From an uncultured Lachnospiraceae bacterium (GTDB lineage Bacteria; Bacillota; Clostridia; Lachnospirales; Lachnospiraceae): DNA of 63,837 bases. The stretch is from contig CALWRS010000010.1 in assembly GCA_944384025.1 (NCBI GenBank), positions 1-63,837 of the forward strand, given 5' to 3'. The notes below the pieces were generated by a model. The model ran no database searches, was not told the origin of the DNA, and saw nothing but the letters and a program-made list of their open reading frames with translations. Below, in pieces: positions 28,000 through 36,366 of this stretch. Every line of letters starts with the position of its first letter. The stretch's first letter is position 1. The position numbers and the translations under genes are program-made.

Positions 28000-29172
28000 T
28001 TATTTTCTGGCCACGCCACTTTCAATCGCTGCCTGTGCAACCGCCTTTGCAACGGCAGCGCCTACGCTGCGGTCAAGCGGGTTCGGCAAAAGCATATCTT
28101 CCGAAAGCTGGTCGGCAGGAACGCAGTCTGCAATCGCTTTTGCAGCTGCAAGCTTCATTGCTTCGTTAATTTCGCTTGCGCGAACATCAAGCGCTCCGCG
28201 GAAAATTCCGGGGAATGCCAAAACGTTGTTGATCTGGTTCGGATAATCGCTTCTTCCGGTACCAATGAGTCTTGCTCCGGCCTGCTTTGCGTCCTCCGGA
28301 AGGATTTCCGGATTCGGGTTTGCAAGCGCAAAGATCATCGGATCGGGAGCCATGGTGCGAACCATATCCTGTGTCAGACAGCCGCTTACCGAAACGCCGA
28401 TAAAGCAATCCGCACCCGGAAGAACGTCTGCAAGATTTCCGGACTTTTTGTGCGGGTTGGTAAATGCAGCCAGCTTCTTCTTTTCGTCTGTAAGACCGTC
28501 TCTTCCTTCGTAAATTGCGCCTTTTCTGTCGCAAACTACGATTTCCTTAACGCCAACGCTGTAAAGAAGAGATGCAATCGCTTCTCCGGCAGCGCCTGCA
28601 CCGTTAATTACAACGCTAAGCTCCTGAATCGAGCGATTCAAAATCTTAGTAGCGTTTGTCATTGCGGCAAGGGCGACAACGGCCGTTCCGTGCTGGTCGT
28701 CGTGGAAAATCGGGATATCGCAGCACTCCTTGAGCTGACGCTCAATCTCAAAGCAGCGAGGAGCAGAAATGTCTTCCAGGTTAATTCCGCCAAAAGATCC
28801 GGCAAGCAATTTTACCGTCTGAACAATTTCCGAAACGTCGTGGCTGCGGATGCAAAGCGGGATAGCGTCAATTCCTCCAAACTCCTTAAACAGCACGCAC
28901 TTTCCTTCCATAACCGGCATACCGGCTTCCGGTCCAATATCGCCAAGTCCCAAAACTGCGGTACCGTCCGTTACAACGGCAACCATGTTTCCTCTTCTCG
29001 TGAGCGAATAGCTAAGCTCCGGGTTTTCCTGAATTGCGAGGCAGGGAGCGGCAACGCCCGGCGTGTAAGCAAGAGAAAGATCCTCTCTTGTCTGAAGCGG
29101 CACACGGCTGACCACGCCAATTTTTCCGTTCCATTCCTCATGTTTTTTCTGGGATTCTTTTGCGTAATCCAT
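28000..29172 (-). CDS. Malic enzyme, NAD(P)-dependent
   Basis: Oxidative decarboxylation of malate to pyruvate. The 390-residue single-subunit form has the catalytic Tyr in LAYTPGVA, Lys in VMEGKC, metal-binding FHDDQHGT, and the cofactor-binding domain with [10 protein letters not shown] and later [10 protein letters not shown]. Start at 29172 has AAGGAGAG about 9 bases upstream; the longer frame runs into the promoter. Single-gene unit with its own promoter. Confidence 0.95.
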   Translation of the reverse strand: MDYAKESQKKHEEWNGKIGVVSRVPLQTREDLSLAYTPGVAAPCLAIQENPELSYSLTRRGNMVAVVTDGTAVLGLGDIGPEAGMPVMEGKCVLFKEFGGIDAIPLCIRSHDVSEIVQTVKLLAGSFGGINLEDISAPRCFEIERQLKECCDIPIFHDDQHGTAVVALAAMTNATKILNRSIQELSVVINGAGAAGEAIASLLYSVGVKEIVVCDRKGAIYEGRDGLTDEKKKLAAFTNPHKKSGNLADVLPGADCFIGVSVSGCLTQDMVRTMAPDPMIFALANPNPEILPEDAKQAGARLIGTGRSDYPNQINNVLAFPGIFRGALDVRASEINEAMKLAAAKAIADCVPADQLSEDMLLPNPLDRSVGAAVAKAVAQAAIESGVARK

Positions 29173-29259
29173 AGATATAAACTCTCCTTTAAGTATATAT
29201 ATAAAATTTAATTTTAAACGCAATGACACAGCGCACGCCAACAGCGCACATCCTAAACG

Positions 29260-29288
29260 ATTATAGCGCTAAAAGCCAGATTTGTAAA
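29260..29288 (-). promoter_or_regulatory. Promoter of the malic enzyme gene
   Basis: Minus-strand TTTACA (29283-29288), 17-base spacer, TATAAT (29260-29265). It begins immediately after the last gene of the cobalamin operon. Confidence 0.75.
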
Positions 29289-29291
29289 CCA

Positions 29292-29990
29292 TTATTCTTC
29301 ACTCAGTGAAAAATACTTTCTATAAATCCGGTCGAGCTTTTTCCCCAAAGGGGCGGCAAGAAGAAAAAGAAACACAACGTTTGAGACTGCGTACAAAATT
29401 GTATAGGGAGCCGCTGCCAAAAGCGCCGCCAAATACCGCGACACAAAAAAACCGCCGTCCCACCACAAAACTGTCCAAACGTCCATCACAAGCGAATATG
29501 CCATTCCGGCTATCGCGCCGTAAAGAAGAAGTGCCGGGCGGTATCTTTTTAAATACGCGCGCAAAATTCCGGCAAAAAATCCGATAAGCCCCCACGTAAA
29601 CATCTGAAAAGGCGTCCAAGGCCCCTGCCCAAAATAAAAGTTCGAAACAAGCGCTCCCATTGCCCCGGTTAAAAATCCTATCTCCGGTCCAAAAGACAGC
29701 GCCGTCAGGATAACGATGGCGGTTACCGGCTTAAATCCAGGCAGCGCAGCAAATAAAACGCGCCCCAAAACCGTCATAGACGTCATAACCGCCAAAAGAA
29801 CAAGCTCTCCTACAAAGGCTTGCCTCTTCTCCAGCCGGAAGAAAAAGGCAGCACACCCAAGAAGCGCCAGAATTAGTGAGACAAAAGCGTAATACTTCCC
29901 GTCGAAAAAAAGCGTCCCAAGCACTGCAAAGAGCGCCGCAAAAAAGCAAAATACTGTGCGCAGAAGGCGTCGTTTGATTTTTTTTTGCAT
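29292..29990 (-). CDS. ECF transporter S component, probable cobalamin-specific (CbrT-like)
   Basis: 232-residue integral membrane protein with six hydrophobic helices and charged ends. The pattern GFKPVTAIVILTALSFGPEIGFLTGAMGAL is typical of ECF substrate-binding (S) subunits. The ATG at 29990 overlaps the stop of the EcfA gene by one base (TGATG), so the pair is translationally coupled. Because the operon starts with a cobalamin riboswitch, I infer that it binds vitamin B12, as does CbrT of Lactobacillus; sequence alone does not prove the substrate. Confidence 0.85.
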   Translation of the reverse strand: MQKKIKRRLLRTVFCFFAALFAVLGTLFFDGKYYAFVSLILALLGCAAFFFRLEKRQAFVGELVLLAVMTSMTVLGRVLFAALPGFKPVTAIVILTALSFGPEIGFLTGAMGALVSNFYFGQGPWTPFQMFTWGLIGFFAGILRAYLKRYRPALLLYGAIAGMAYSLVMDVWTVLWWDGGFFVSRYLAALLAAAPYTILYAVSNVVFLFLLAAPLGKKLDRIYRKYFSLSEE

Positions 29991-31693
29991 CACACAACTT
30001 CCTCTTTGTTCACTCTGCAAAGCGCTTCCACCTGTTCGCACGTGACCGTTCCCAAAAACAGCCCTTCGGAAATTCGCTTTGCCGAGGTCGTATAGAACCG
30101 GTTTTCGCCAAAGAACTCCTGCGGCGCTGCCTGCGCCAAAATTCCCCCGTCAAAAAACAGACCGCAGCGATTTGCAAACTGCGCGGCGAATTCCAAATCG
30201 TGCGTTACAATCAAAACGCTCGCCCCGTCTTTACAGTGCTTTTGCAAAACGCCGCCAAGCGCCTGCTTGGCATAAGCATCCAACCCCTTTGTCGGTTCGT
30301 CCAACAAAAGAATCCGGGGATTCGCCGCAAGAAGCTTTGTAAGAGCGCACTTTTGCTGCTCGCCGCCGCTTAAATCGTACGGATGGCGGTCTAAAATGTC
30401 CGGAATTTCCAGTTTCTTCCACAGATCGTTTGTTCGCGTTTCCCATTCTTTTTTAGAAAGGGAGCAAACGTTAAAATATTCTTCAAAATCTTCCCGAACA
30501 CTGTCTTTTGCAAAGATGGTTCGCACATCTTGCGGGAGGTAGGAAAGCACACCTTGGTACAGGGAATTGCTGCGATACGCCGCCTGCTTTTTCCCAAAAA
30601 TCCGCACATCGCCCCGATACGCGCGCCGAAGTCCCGCTGCCACGTGCAGCAGCGTCGTCTTCCCGGAGCCATTCCCTCCAAGAAGGCAATACACCTCCCC
30701 TTCTTGCAAAAGAAAATCCGCTCCGCAAAGGATATCCGGCGACGTTTTTTCATAGCGAAACCAAACGTTTTTGAGTGTCAGTGCCGGACTGCCTTTTATT
30801 TCTTCGCCGGACGGAAGCGTTCGCACCTTAGGATTTGGACAGATGTTCTTAAGAAACTGCCTGCCTTCCCGCACCGAAAGCGGACACGATGCGGACGAAT
30901 TTTTTGCAAGACTCCAGTACAGGCGTGCTGCACTTGGAAACGACAGCCGAAGCCGCCTAATAGCTTCCGGTAAAAGCGGTAGAGCGCCGTCCGCCATTTT
31001 TGCGCCGACTTTTGCCGGAGCATCCATACATACCAATTTCCCTTCAGACATAACGCCTATCGTATCGCAAAGCGAAAGGCATTCCTCTAAGCGGTGCTCC
31101 ACAAACAAAATGGTAAGCCCCAGTTCCCGGTGAAGCCTTGCAAGCATTGCCAAAAAATCGGCCGCCGCTATAGGGTCTAACTGCGACGTGGGCTCGTCCA
31201 GCAAAAGAATCCGAGGCCGCATAACCATTACCGAAGCCAAATTCAAAAGCTGCTTCTGCCCGCCGGAAAGCGTCGAAGTTTCCTGGCGAAACCACCGCTC
31301 AATTCCGAAAAACCCGGCAACTTCACCAACCCGCCGCCGGATACTTTCTCTGGAAAGCCCTAAGTTTTCCAGCCCGAACGCCAGCTCATGCCACACCCGA
31401 TCGGTAACAATTTGCTGTTCCGGATCCTGTGACACGTACCCAATTTCCTCCGCTGCCTCCCGCTCGGAAAGCTCATCAAGCGACCTGCCGCAATAAAAAA
31501 TTTCTCCCCGCAGGCTTCCTTTTGGGGCAAGCTCTTTTTTTAACAAACGAAGAAGCGTCGTCTTCCCGCAGCCCGAAGGGCCGCACAAAACGCAAAACTC
31601 TCCTTCCGCAATCGAAAAGCAAACGTCTTTTAACGCCGCACACTTCTCCTGCGGATAGGTAAAGCTCAAATCTTTGACACGTAATATTTCCAC
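29990..31693 (-). CDS. ECF transporter ATPase, two fused ABC domains
   Basis: 567 residues containing two complete ATP-binding domains. Domain 1: Walker A GPSGCGKTT, signature LSGGQKQLL, Walker B ILLLDEPTSQLD. Domain 2: GGNGSGKTT, LSGGEQQKCALTKLL, ILLLDEPTKGLD. It replaces the usual EcfA/EcfA' pair. GTG start at 31693 with AAGGAGAG upstream, overlapping the end of ecfT by 28 bases. Powers import together with the T and S proteins. Confidence 0.93.
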   Translation of the reverse strand: MEILRVKDLSFTYPQEKCAALKDVCFSIAEGEFCVLCGPSGCGKTTLLRLLKKELAPKGSLRGEIFYCGRSLDELSEREAAEEIGYVSQDPEQQIVTDRVWHELAFGLENLGLSRESIRRRVGEVAGFFGIERWFRQETSTLSGGQKQLLNLASVMVMRPRILLLDEPTSQLDPIAAADFLAMLARLHRELGLTILFVEHRLEECLSLCDTIGVMSEGKLVCMDAPAKVGAKMADGALPLLPEAIRRLRLSFPSAARLYWSLAKNSSASCPLSVREGRQFLKNICPNPKVRTLPSGEEIKGSPALTLKNVWFRYEKTSPDILCGADFLLQEGEVYCLLGGNGSGKTTLLHVAAGLRRAYRGDVRIFGKKQAAYRSNSLYQGVLSYLPQDVRTIFAKDSVREDFEEYFNVCSLSKKEWETRTNDLWKKLEIPDILDRHPYDLSGGEQQKCALTKLLAANPRILLLDEPTKGLDAYAKQALGGVLQKHCKDGASVLIVTHDLEFAAQFANRCGLFFDGGILAQAAPQEFFGENRFYTTSAKRISEGLFLGTVTCEQVEALCRVNKEEVV

Positions 31694-32544
31694 TTAAGAC
31701 TCTCCTTGATTTCTAAGAAGGAAGGCAAAAAAACAAGCAGGAGAAAAGCAGCTCCGGCAAGAAGCGGCGGCTGTTCCCAGAACCTTTGGGCCGCAGGGTA
31801 ATATGCGTACCGCAATTCTCCTCGCGCAAAGGAAATTGCAACAAAAAGCGCCGTCATTCCGGAAAAAATCAGAAAAATACTGTCGCTGCGCCGCCAAACG
31901 TAAAGATGAAAATTTGTCCGGTGCGCCAGCCCGTATCCCCGCGCCTTCATTGCGGCAGCAGTTTCCATTGCGTACGAAAGCGACCAGTCAAAAAGCGCCG
32001 AACAGGTTCGGAAAAGAGAATGTGCCCGCTCGGAAATACTTCCCGATCCGAAAAGCCCCATCGCCTTTTGCGCCTGCGAAATCTCGCGCCGCTTTTGCAA
32101 AAAAAGAGGAACAAAGCGAAGCGTCAGCGAAAAGACCAGAGATACGCGCGGAAGCGGCCGCCCAATCAAATACATAAGTTTATCGCCGGTAAACAAAATT
32201 TGAAAGCACCGGCACCAAAGCAGTACGCTTGCCGTCATGCAGCCAATTGCCGCGCCGTAAAAAACTGCCTCAAGCGTCACCGGGTTTCCGTTTATAAAAA
32301 ACAGCGGTGTAACGCCATTATGCGAAAAAAGCGGATTCGTAAGCGTTACCGCCAAAGCTAACAAAACAGAAAACAAAAGCTGTGAGAAAAACTGCTTTCG
32401 GGATTCTAGGGCGGCGAAAAGCAAAATAGCTCCGACAAACGACTCCGCTAGAAGCACCGGATGCCGCACAAACATGGCAGTTAAAAGCACTGCCGCAAAA
32501 TAGAAAAAAAGAACAGCCGGATGATAACCTGCAAGCGCTTTCAT
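31666..32544 (-). CDS. ecfT: ECF transporter T component (EcfT/CbiQ family)
   Basis: 292-residue membrane protein with about five helices and the coupling motif region with Ala-Arg-Gly (MKARGYGL, about residues 208-215), which docks on the ATPase. The start is at 32544, forming an ATGA overlap with the stop of the preceding gene; the longer frame to 32589 lies inside that gene. Links S component and ATPase. A dedicated, not shared, ECF module is implied by having S, T and A in one operon. Confidence 0.9.
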   Translation of the reverse strand: MKALAGYHPAVLFFYFAAVLLTAMFVRHPVLLAESFVGAILLFAALESRKQFFSQLLFSVLLALAVTLTNPLFSHNGVTPLFFINGNPVTLEAVFYGAAIGCMTASVLLWCRCFQILFTGDKLMYLIGRPLPRVSLVFSLTLRFVPLFLQKRREISQAQKAMGLFGSGSISERAHSLFRTCSALFDWSLSYAMETAAAMKARGYGLAHRTNFHLYVWRRSDSIFLIFSGMTALFVAISFARGELRYAYYPAAQRFWEQPPLLAGAAFLLLVFLPSFLEIKESLKWKYYVSKI

Positions 32545-34343
32545 TGTCCTTCTATGTCCTTTCCCATTTCGCATGTGTAAAACCAGCAAATCTCATCTCC
32601 TGCTTTCGGTTCGTACAAAGAGCAGCCAACGTCGGCGGCTGTTCCGTTTACCAAAAACATCCAGCCCGAAAGCGGGCCGCAGGAGAACTCATATAAATAT
32701 TGGATTCCTTGTACGTATACGCTTCCGAAGCGATTGTCCGCTGCCCCTTGGTACTCCATGGGGATACGGTACTGCTGCGCGGCGCGCTGCAAAACCGTAA
32801 ACGCTGTATCGCCCGCGAAAAGCGGAATCTCCGTCTCTTTCAGGATATATCCGTCTGCGGGAAGGTAATCGCCCGCTTTTAAGCTTTCGTCCAGCTCGTC
32901 GTAGTGCGCGTAAATACTGTCGCAGCGGATAATAAGTGTAACCGTTTCCCCGGTTTGAGAAGTTTCCTGCGGGTTGGTTTCGTAATACTCATCAACGGAC
33001 TGGATTTTTACGCATTGCAAAAGCAAAAGAAGCAGGGATGCGAAAAAACAAAAAAGCAGCCACTTCCTGCCCTTGCCTTTATAAAAAAACAGCAAAACAG
33101 CGCTAAGAACGGCCACACCGCCCGTAAAAAGGCGAAGTATATTTTTTAGGTCAATACTCGAAGAGCTTCCCTTCTCTATTAAGGGCAATGCCCCTGGTAA
33201 AGTCGATGCCCCCGGCGAGGGCGATGCCTCCGGCGAGGGTGTTGGCGCATCCGTCTGCTTATCCGTAAGGTCGTAGAGCCGCCCTTTTCCCTGCTCCATG
33301 CGCCACAGCGCCGCTAGCGTATAAAGCGCCTGATCGGACGCCATGGAATTGGACTTGCCGTCCTTTTCATACGCAAAGCCGCCGTCTTCCTGCCGAAAAG
33401 AAAGAAAAGCGTCCGTTATTGTACATCCGTTTTTTGTAAACGCCGCCTCTGTCTGCGGAACTCTTCCCAAAGAGCAAAGTGCAATCAAAACCTGACAGGT
33501 GGAATTTACATTTGACGTTCCGTAAGACGCAAACGACCCGTCCGCAAGCTGCTGCGTAGAGAGCCATAAAAGAGCACCATCCACCGCTTCCCGAACCGTG
33601 CGCGTCTCTTCGCTCTTTGTCGATTTGGAGAGGAAGGAATACGCTTCGCTGCTGCTATAATACGGGGAAAGCGCCTGAATCGCCATTGCCGTAACGTCCA
33701 CTTCCGATACGCCTGTGCCAAGAGGAAATCCCCCGTCCGCGAGCTGATACGACAAAATTTGCTCGATCATATCTTCCCGCGTGCTGCAAGCGTCTTCCGG
33801 CACGGAAAAATCTCCGGCATCCAGCGTTAAAAGCGCCCAAATCCAGCCGTTAACTCCCTGCGCTCCAAGCGACGTCGTTTTTCCGCGGTAATACGTACCG
33901 TCGGCAATCAAATTAATCGGATTGCCTGATGAATCCACGCCGAAGTTCTCCGCATCTCCCCCGCAGGCAAGTACCGTAAGCGCAATTCGGTGCCACTCTG
34001 TTGCCTTTACCGGGGAGAGACCTCCCTGCGTTTTGTACTGCTCCTGCACATAACATTGCAATTCTTCCAAATACGCTTCCTGCCGGTCCGAAATTTCCAA
34101 ACGGCTTAGCGCAAATACGTACAAGTCCCCGGCAGTGCTTCCCGCAAGCAAAAGCTGCTCGTCGCATATCCGGTTTTCCTTTTGCGTCTCGCCGTATGTA
34201 GAAAGCTTCCAAGAAATAACGTCCTGCGCCGTCTCCATCCACCGGGCAGCGGAGGCGTCTTCCGCCTCCGCCAAACCGTCTGCCTTTCGTATAACTGCCG
34301 CCAGCAGTACAATAAGAAAAGCATAAAAAATTCTTTTTTTCAT
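32541..34343 (-). CDS. Intrinsic factor/transcobalamin-like surface protein: alpha-barrel, TM hairpin, DUF4430
   Basis: 600 residues. Signal peptide (1-23). Residues about 30-355 form a helical repeat region with terpene-cyclase/prenyltransferase-type turns (LADGGF at 201, LADGSF at 267, QEDGGF at 318) and VDVTAMAIQAL, an alpha6/alpha6-barrel. A Pro/Ser spacer (366-390) leads to two transmembrane helices (about 403-421 and 427-444) and then a DUF4430 beta-domain (about 465-592; GPLSGWMFLVNG, YEPKAGDEICW). Alpha-barrel plus this beta-domain is the domain pair of animal intrinsic factor and transcobalamin, which hold B12 between the domains. The TM hairpin would leave both domains outside the cell. 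Coupled by ATGA to both neighbours in the cobalamin-riboswitch operon. B12 capture is inference, well supported by context. Confidence 0.85.
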   Translation of the reverse strand: MKKRIFYAFLIVLLAAVIRKADGLAEAEDASAARWMETAQDVISWKLSTYGETQKENRICDEQLLLAGSTAGDLYVFALSRLEISDRQEAYLEELQCYVQEQYKTQGGLSPVKATEWHRIALTVLACGGDAENFGVDSSGNPINLIADGTYYRGKTTSLGAQGVNGWIWALLTLDAGDFSVPEDACSTREDMIEQILSYQLADGGFPLGTGVSEVDVTAMAIQALSPYYSSSEAYSFLSKSTKSEETRTVREAVDGALLWLSTQQLADGSFASYGTSNVNSTCQVLIALCSLGRVPQTEAAFTKNGCTITDAFLSFRQEDGGFAYEKDGKSNSMASDQALYTLAALWRMEQGKGRLYDLTDKQTDAPTPSPEASPSPGASTLPGALPLIEKGSSSSIDLKNILRLFTGGVAVLSAVLLFFYKGKGRKWLLFCFFASLLLLLLQCVKIQSVDEYYETNPQETSQTGETVTLIIRCDSIYAHYDELDESLKAGDYLPADGYILKETEIPLFAGDTAFTVLQRAAQQYRIPMEYQGAADNRFGSVYVQGIQYLYEFSCGPLSGWMFLVNGTAADVGCSLYEPKAGDEICWFYTCEMGKDIEGQ

Positions 34344-35350
34344 TGTCTTTTTGTCTTTGCGCCTCTTAGGGCAACAACCACCGCCGCAGCAGGCAAGGCA
34401 AGAAGCACAAACAGTAAGGAAACATCTCCCGTCTCCGGCGTATCCTCCGCCGTTCCCGAAGGCTTCCCTGTAGGTACAGGCGTTTCCTCTGCCCCAGTTT
34501 GCATTTCGTCAATTGCGTTTTCCAAAAGCTCTTTTGCTTCCTTCACTGCTTCCTGCGAAGCGTCTACAGTTGTCCCAACCGCTAAGGCAGCCGCATAAGC
34601 AGCAGCTACCGCCGCATCCGCCTGCAACTGCTGCGAGCCAGAGACTTGCGCTAAAAGCTTGCAAAGGTCTGTTTTATCCGCTGTAGGGTAAAAATCGCCC
34701 CAGCCTGCGCCAATGTCCATTCCCCATGCCATGGAATACTGTACGCGCAATACATCGCCGTCTGCTGCTAAGACAGCAGAACAATAATCGCTTGGAAAGA
34801 CGTTGTTGACCGACGTCATCCAGCCCGAAAGCGGACAATAATCAAATTCGCTAAGCGTATTTTCTCCTTTTGTCCAGCCATCGTTCAAATCCTCGACAGT
34901 TTGAACGTCCATTTCGTAATAGCCCTCCAGCGTGGGCTGAATATTTTGCAAAATAATTGCCGGCATCTCTTCTCCAAGCCGTTTCGGAGGCTGGCACTTC
35001 GCACCGGCTGAAACCGCCTGCGCTGCGCCGCCCGGCAAAACACCGCCCGGACCAATTGCCGACAAATAAAATCCATCTGTCAGTGTGCCGCTTGCCTGAT
35101 AGGAAAGTCCGTTTTCCGTTAACGCCCGGTCAATGACCTGCGCCGCCGTCTCTCCTTCATAAAAGGGAACCGCAGTAGGCACAAGCAAATAACCGTAGCC
35201 AATCGAGCCTGCTTCTACGCTGACAATAACATAACCATCTGGCTGCGACTTCTTTTCCGAATCGGAGGCAAACGCAGCACTTGTCAGGATTCCGCAAATG
35301 AGCGCTGCCATACACAGCCATGCGGGAAGCCTTTTTCTGAATTGTTTCAT
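34340..35350 (-). CDS. Cell-wall-anchored DUF4430 protein, probable cobalamin-binding
   Basis: 336 residues: signal peptide (1-29), a DUF4430-type domain (about 40-215; ...CPLSGWMTSVNN, DGDVLRVQYSM), an Ala-rich helical stalk (about 228-285), a Thr/Pro spacer, and a sorting signal (TPETGD at 304-309, hydrophobic 311-328, basic KTKRQ end). It should be fixed to peptidoglycan by a sortase. The DUF4430 fold resembles the C-terminal domain of transcobalamins, and the gene is second in the B12-riboswitch operon, so I infer that it gathers cobalamin at the surface and hands it to the ECF transporter. Four-base overlap with the next gene. Confidence 0.82.
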   Translation of the reverse strand: MKQFRKRLPAWLCMAALICGILTSAAFASDSEKKSQPDGYVIVSVEAGSIGYGYLLVPTAVPFYEGETAAQVIDRALTENGLSYQASGTLTDGFYLSAIGPGGVLPGGAAQAVSAGAKCQPPKRLGEEMPAIILQNIQPTLEGYYEMDVQTVEDLNDGWTKGENTLSEFDYCPLSGWMTSVNNVFPSDYCSAVLAADGDVLRVQYSMAWGMDIGAGWGDFYPTADKTDLCKLLAQVSGSQQLQADAAVAAAYAAALAVGTTVDASQEAVKEAKELLENAIDEMQTGAEETPVPTGKPSGTAEDTPETGDVSLLFVLLALPAAAVVVALRGAKTKRQ

Positions 35351-35404
35351 GGTGAGATTCTCCTTTGCGCGCTGTGACGCGCGGGTCTAAACGGACACAC
35401 ATAT

Positions 35405-35671
35405 TTATCCGTTTTTGGCAACCCTTCGTTTCACCTTCGCACGAATCCTCTTCTCTTTGCGTCTGGCAAGCCTGGCCATACGGGCTTCGCTGACCTCTTT
35501 TAGACCAGCCGCTTCAAGCGCCCTTGGCCACGGCCCCAGATGAGCCTTCACCAAAATCACTTCCTCTTGCGTAAAATCCGTTTTCTTCGGAATCCGCGAG
35601 AGCTCCTCCGCTTTTTTTTGCAGCAGCTCAACTGCGCGCAATACTGCCGCTGTTTTTGCATCGTCTTGCAT
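35405..35671 (-). CDS. Small basic protein with homing-endonuclease-type repeat
   Basis: 88 residues from ATG 35671. One helical repeat of the kind seen in HNH-endonuclease-associated proteins (AVELLQKKAEELSRIPKKTDF...LGPWPRALEAAGL) is followed by a very basic tail (RRKEKRIRAKVKRR). No nuclease residues. The frame is open to 35773 but that stretch is the cobalamin riboswitch, so the short form is right. It is the first gene behind the riboswitch; a role in DNA or RNA binding or in regulation of the operon is only a guess. Confidence 0.75.
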   Translation of the reverse strand: MQDDAKTAAVLRAVELLQKKAEELSRIPKKTDFTQEEVILVKAHLGPWPRALEAAGLKEVSEARMARLARRKEKRIRAKVKRRVAKNG

Positions 35672-35721
35672 GATTTTCACTCTTTTCCCTTCCAAACGCC
35701 CAAGGAAGCTTCGTGCGTTGA

Positions 35722-35847
35722 ATTCAGATACGATGCGTGGCGAGTATTCCGACTGATGAGAAAGCTCAAACACGGTAATGGTGGTTGCACCGGATTCGCA
35801 CCGGATTTCCCTCTAATCCTTTTTCAAGGAGCTCCACATCCTGAAAT
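35722..35847 (-). ncRNA. Cobalamin riboswitch
   Basis: Minus-strand leader with the core signatures: closing helix TTCAGGATGTGG pairing with CCACGCAT...CTGAA, then GAGGGAAATCCGGTG and GCGAATCCGGTGC, and the B12 box AGTCGGAATACTCGCC. Directly downstream (35689-35708) CTTCC/GGAAG can form a hairpin covering the purine-rich ribosome site of the first gene, so control of translation initiation is likely. No intrinsic terminator was found in the leader. Predicted to lower expression when cobalamin is plentiful. Confidence 0.9.
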
Positions 35848-35857
35848 CAACAGAAAG

Positions 35858-35886
35858 ATTATATCCGACTTTTTCTAAAAATGCAA
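35858..35886 (-). promoter_or_regulatory. Promoter of the cobalamin uptake operon
   Basis: Minus-strand TTGCAT (35881-35886), 17-base spacer, TATAAT (35858-35863). The predicted start of transcription is a few bases before the riboswitch closing helix. Confidence 0.75.
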
Positions 35887-36336
35887 TTACGAAATCAAGG
35901 TTAATTTTCGTAAAATGAGGTGGCCGAAATACCCTAAAATGCCGCCAAGCGTATTAAGAATAATGTCGTCAAGATCAAAAATCCCGACATGCGTCAGCAT
36001 TTGCGTACATTCTACGCCTAAGCTAAACAAATAAGTCAGAAAGAAAATGACCGGCAAACGACGCATCCTCTTTGGCAGCAAAAACGGCAGCAGCAGCCCA
36101 AACGGGAGAAACGCCGCAACATTCCCGATGATATTCACAGCGAACAGCTGCGGCAGCACACGGCGAAGCCGTACATAGCGCGAAATCTCCCGAAACGGCT
36201 GCAAGTTATATTGGAACCCTGCAATCCGCTCCGTTCGTCCGAAATACTCCGACAAAAACAGAAAATAGAGCAAACAGCCTAGGTAAACTACAAATAGAAG
36301 CCGGATCAAACCGATTCCAATTCTTTTTTTCCTCAA
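35887..36336 (-). CDS. VanZ-family membrane protein
   Basis: 149 residues with four hydrophobic helices and the VanZ pattern (NIIGNVAAFLPFGLLLP, GVECTQM, FDLDDIILNTLGGILGY). The family includes VanZ of teicoplanin resistance but most chromosomal members have no known function. TTG start at 36336 with AGAGGATAGG upstream. It follows pheT by 30 bases and may be cotranscribed with pheST. Confidence 0.9.
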   Translation of the reverse strand: MRKKRIGIGLIRLLFVVYLGCLLYFLFLSEYFGRTERIAGFQYNLQPFREISRYVRLRRVLPQLFAVNIIGNVAAFLPFGLLLPFLLPKRMRRLPVIFFLTYLFSLGVECTQMLTHVGIFDLDDIILNTLGGILGYFGHLILRKLTLIS

Positions 36337-36366
36337 TCCTATCCTCTTTCTTACAACGCGCTCCCA

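Noticed and set aside
35672-35773. N-terminal extension of the small basic protein
   Set aside because: These codons coincide with the cobalamin riboswitch core; the frame is open by chance.
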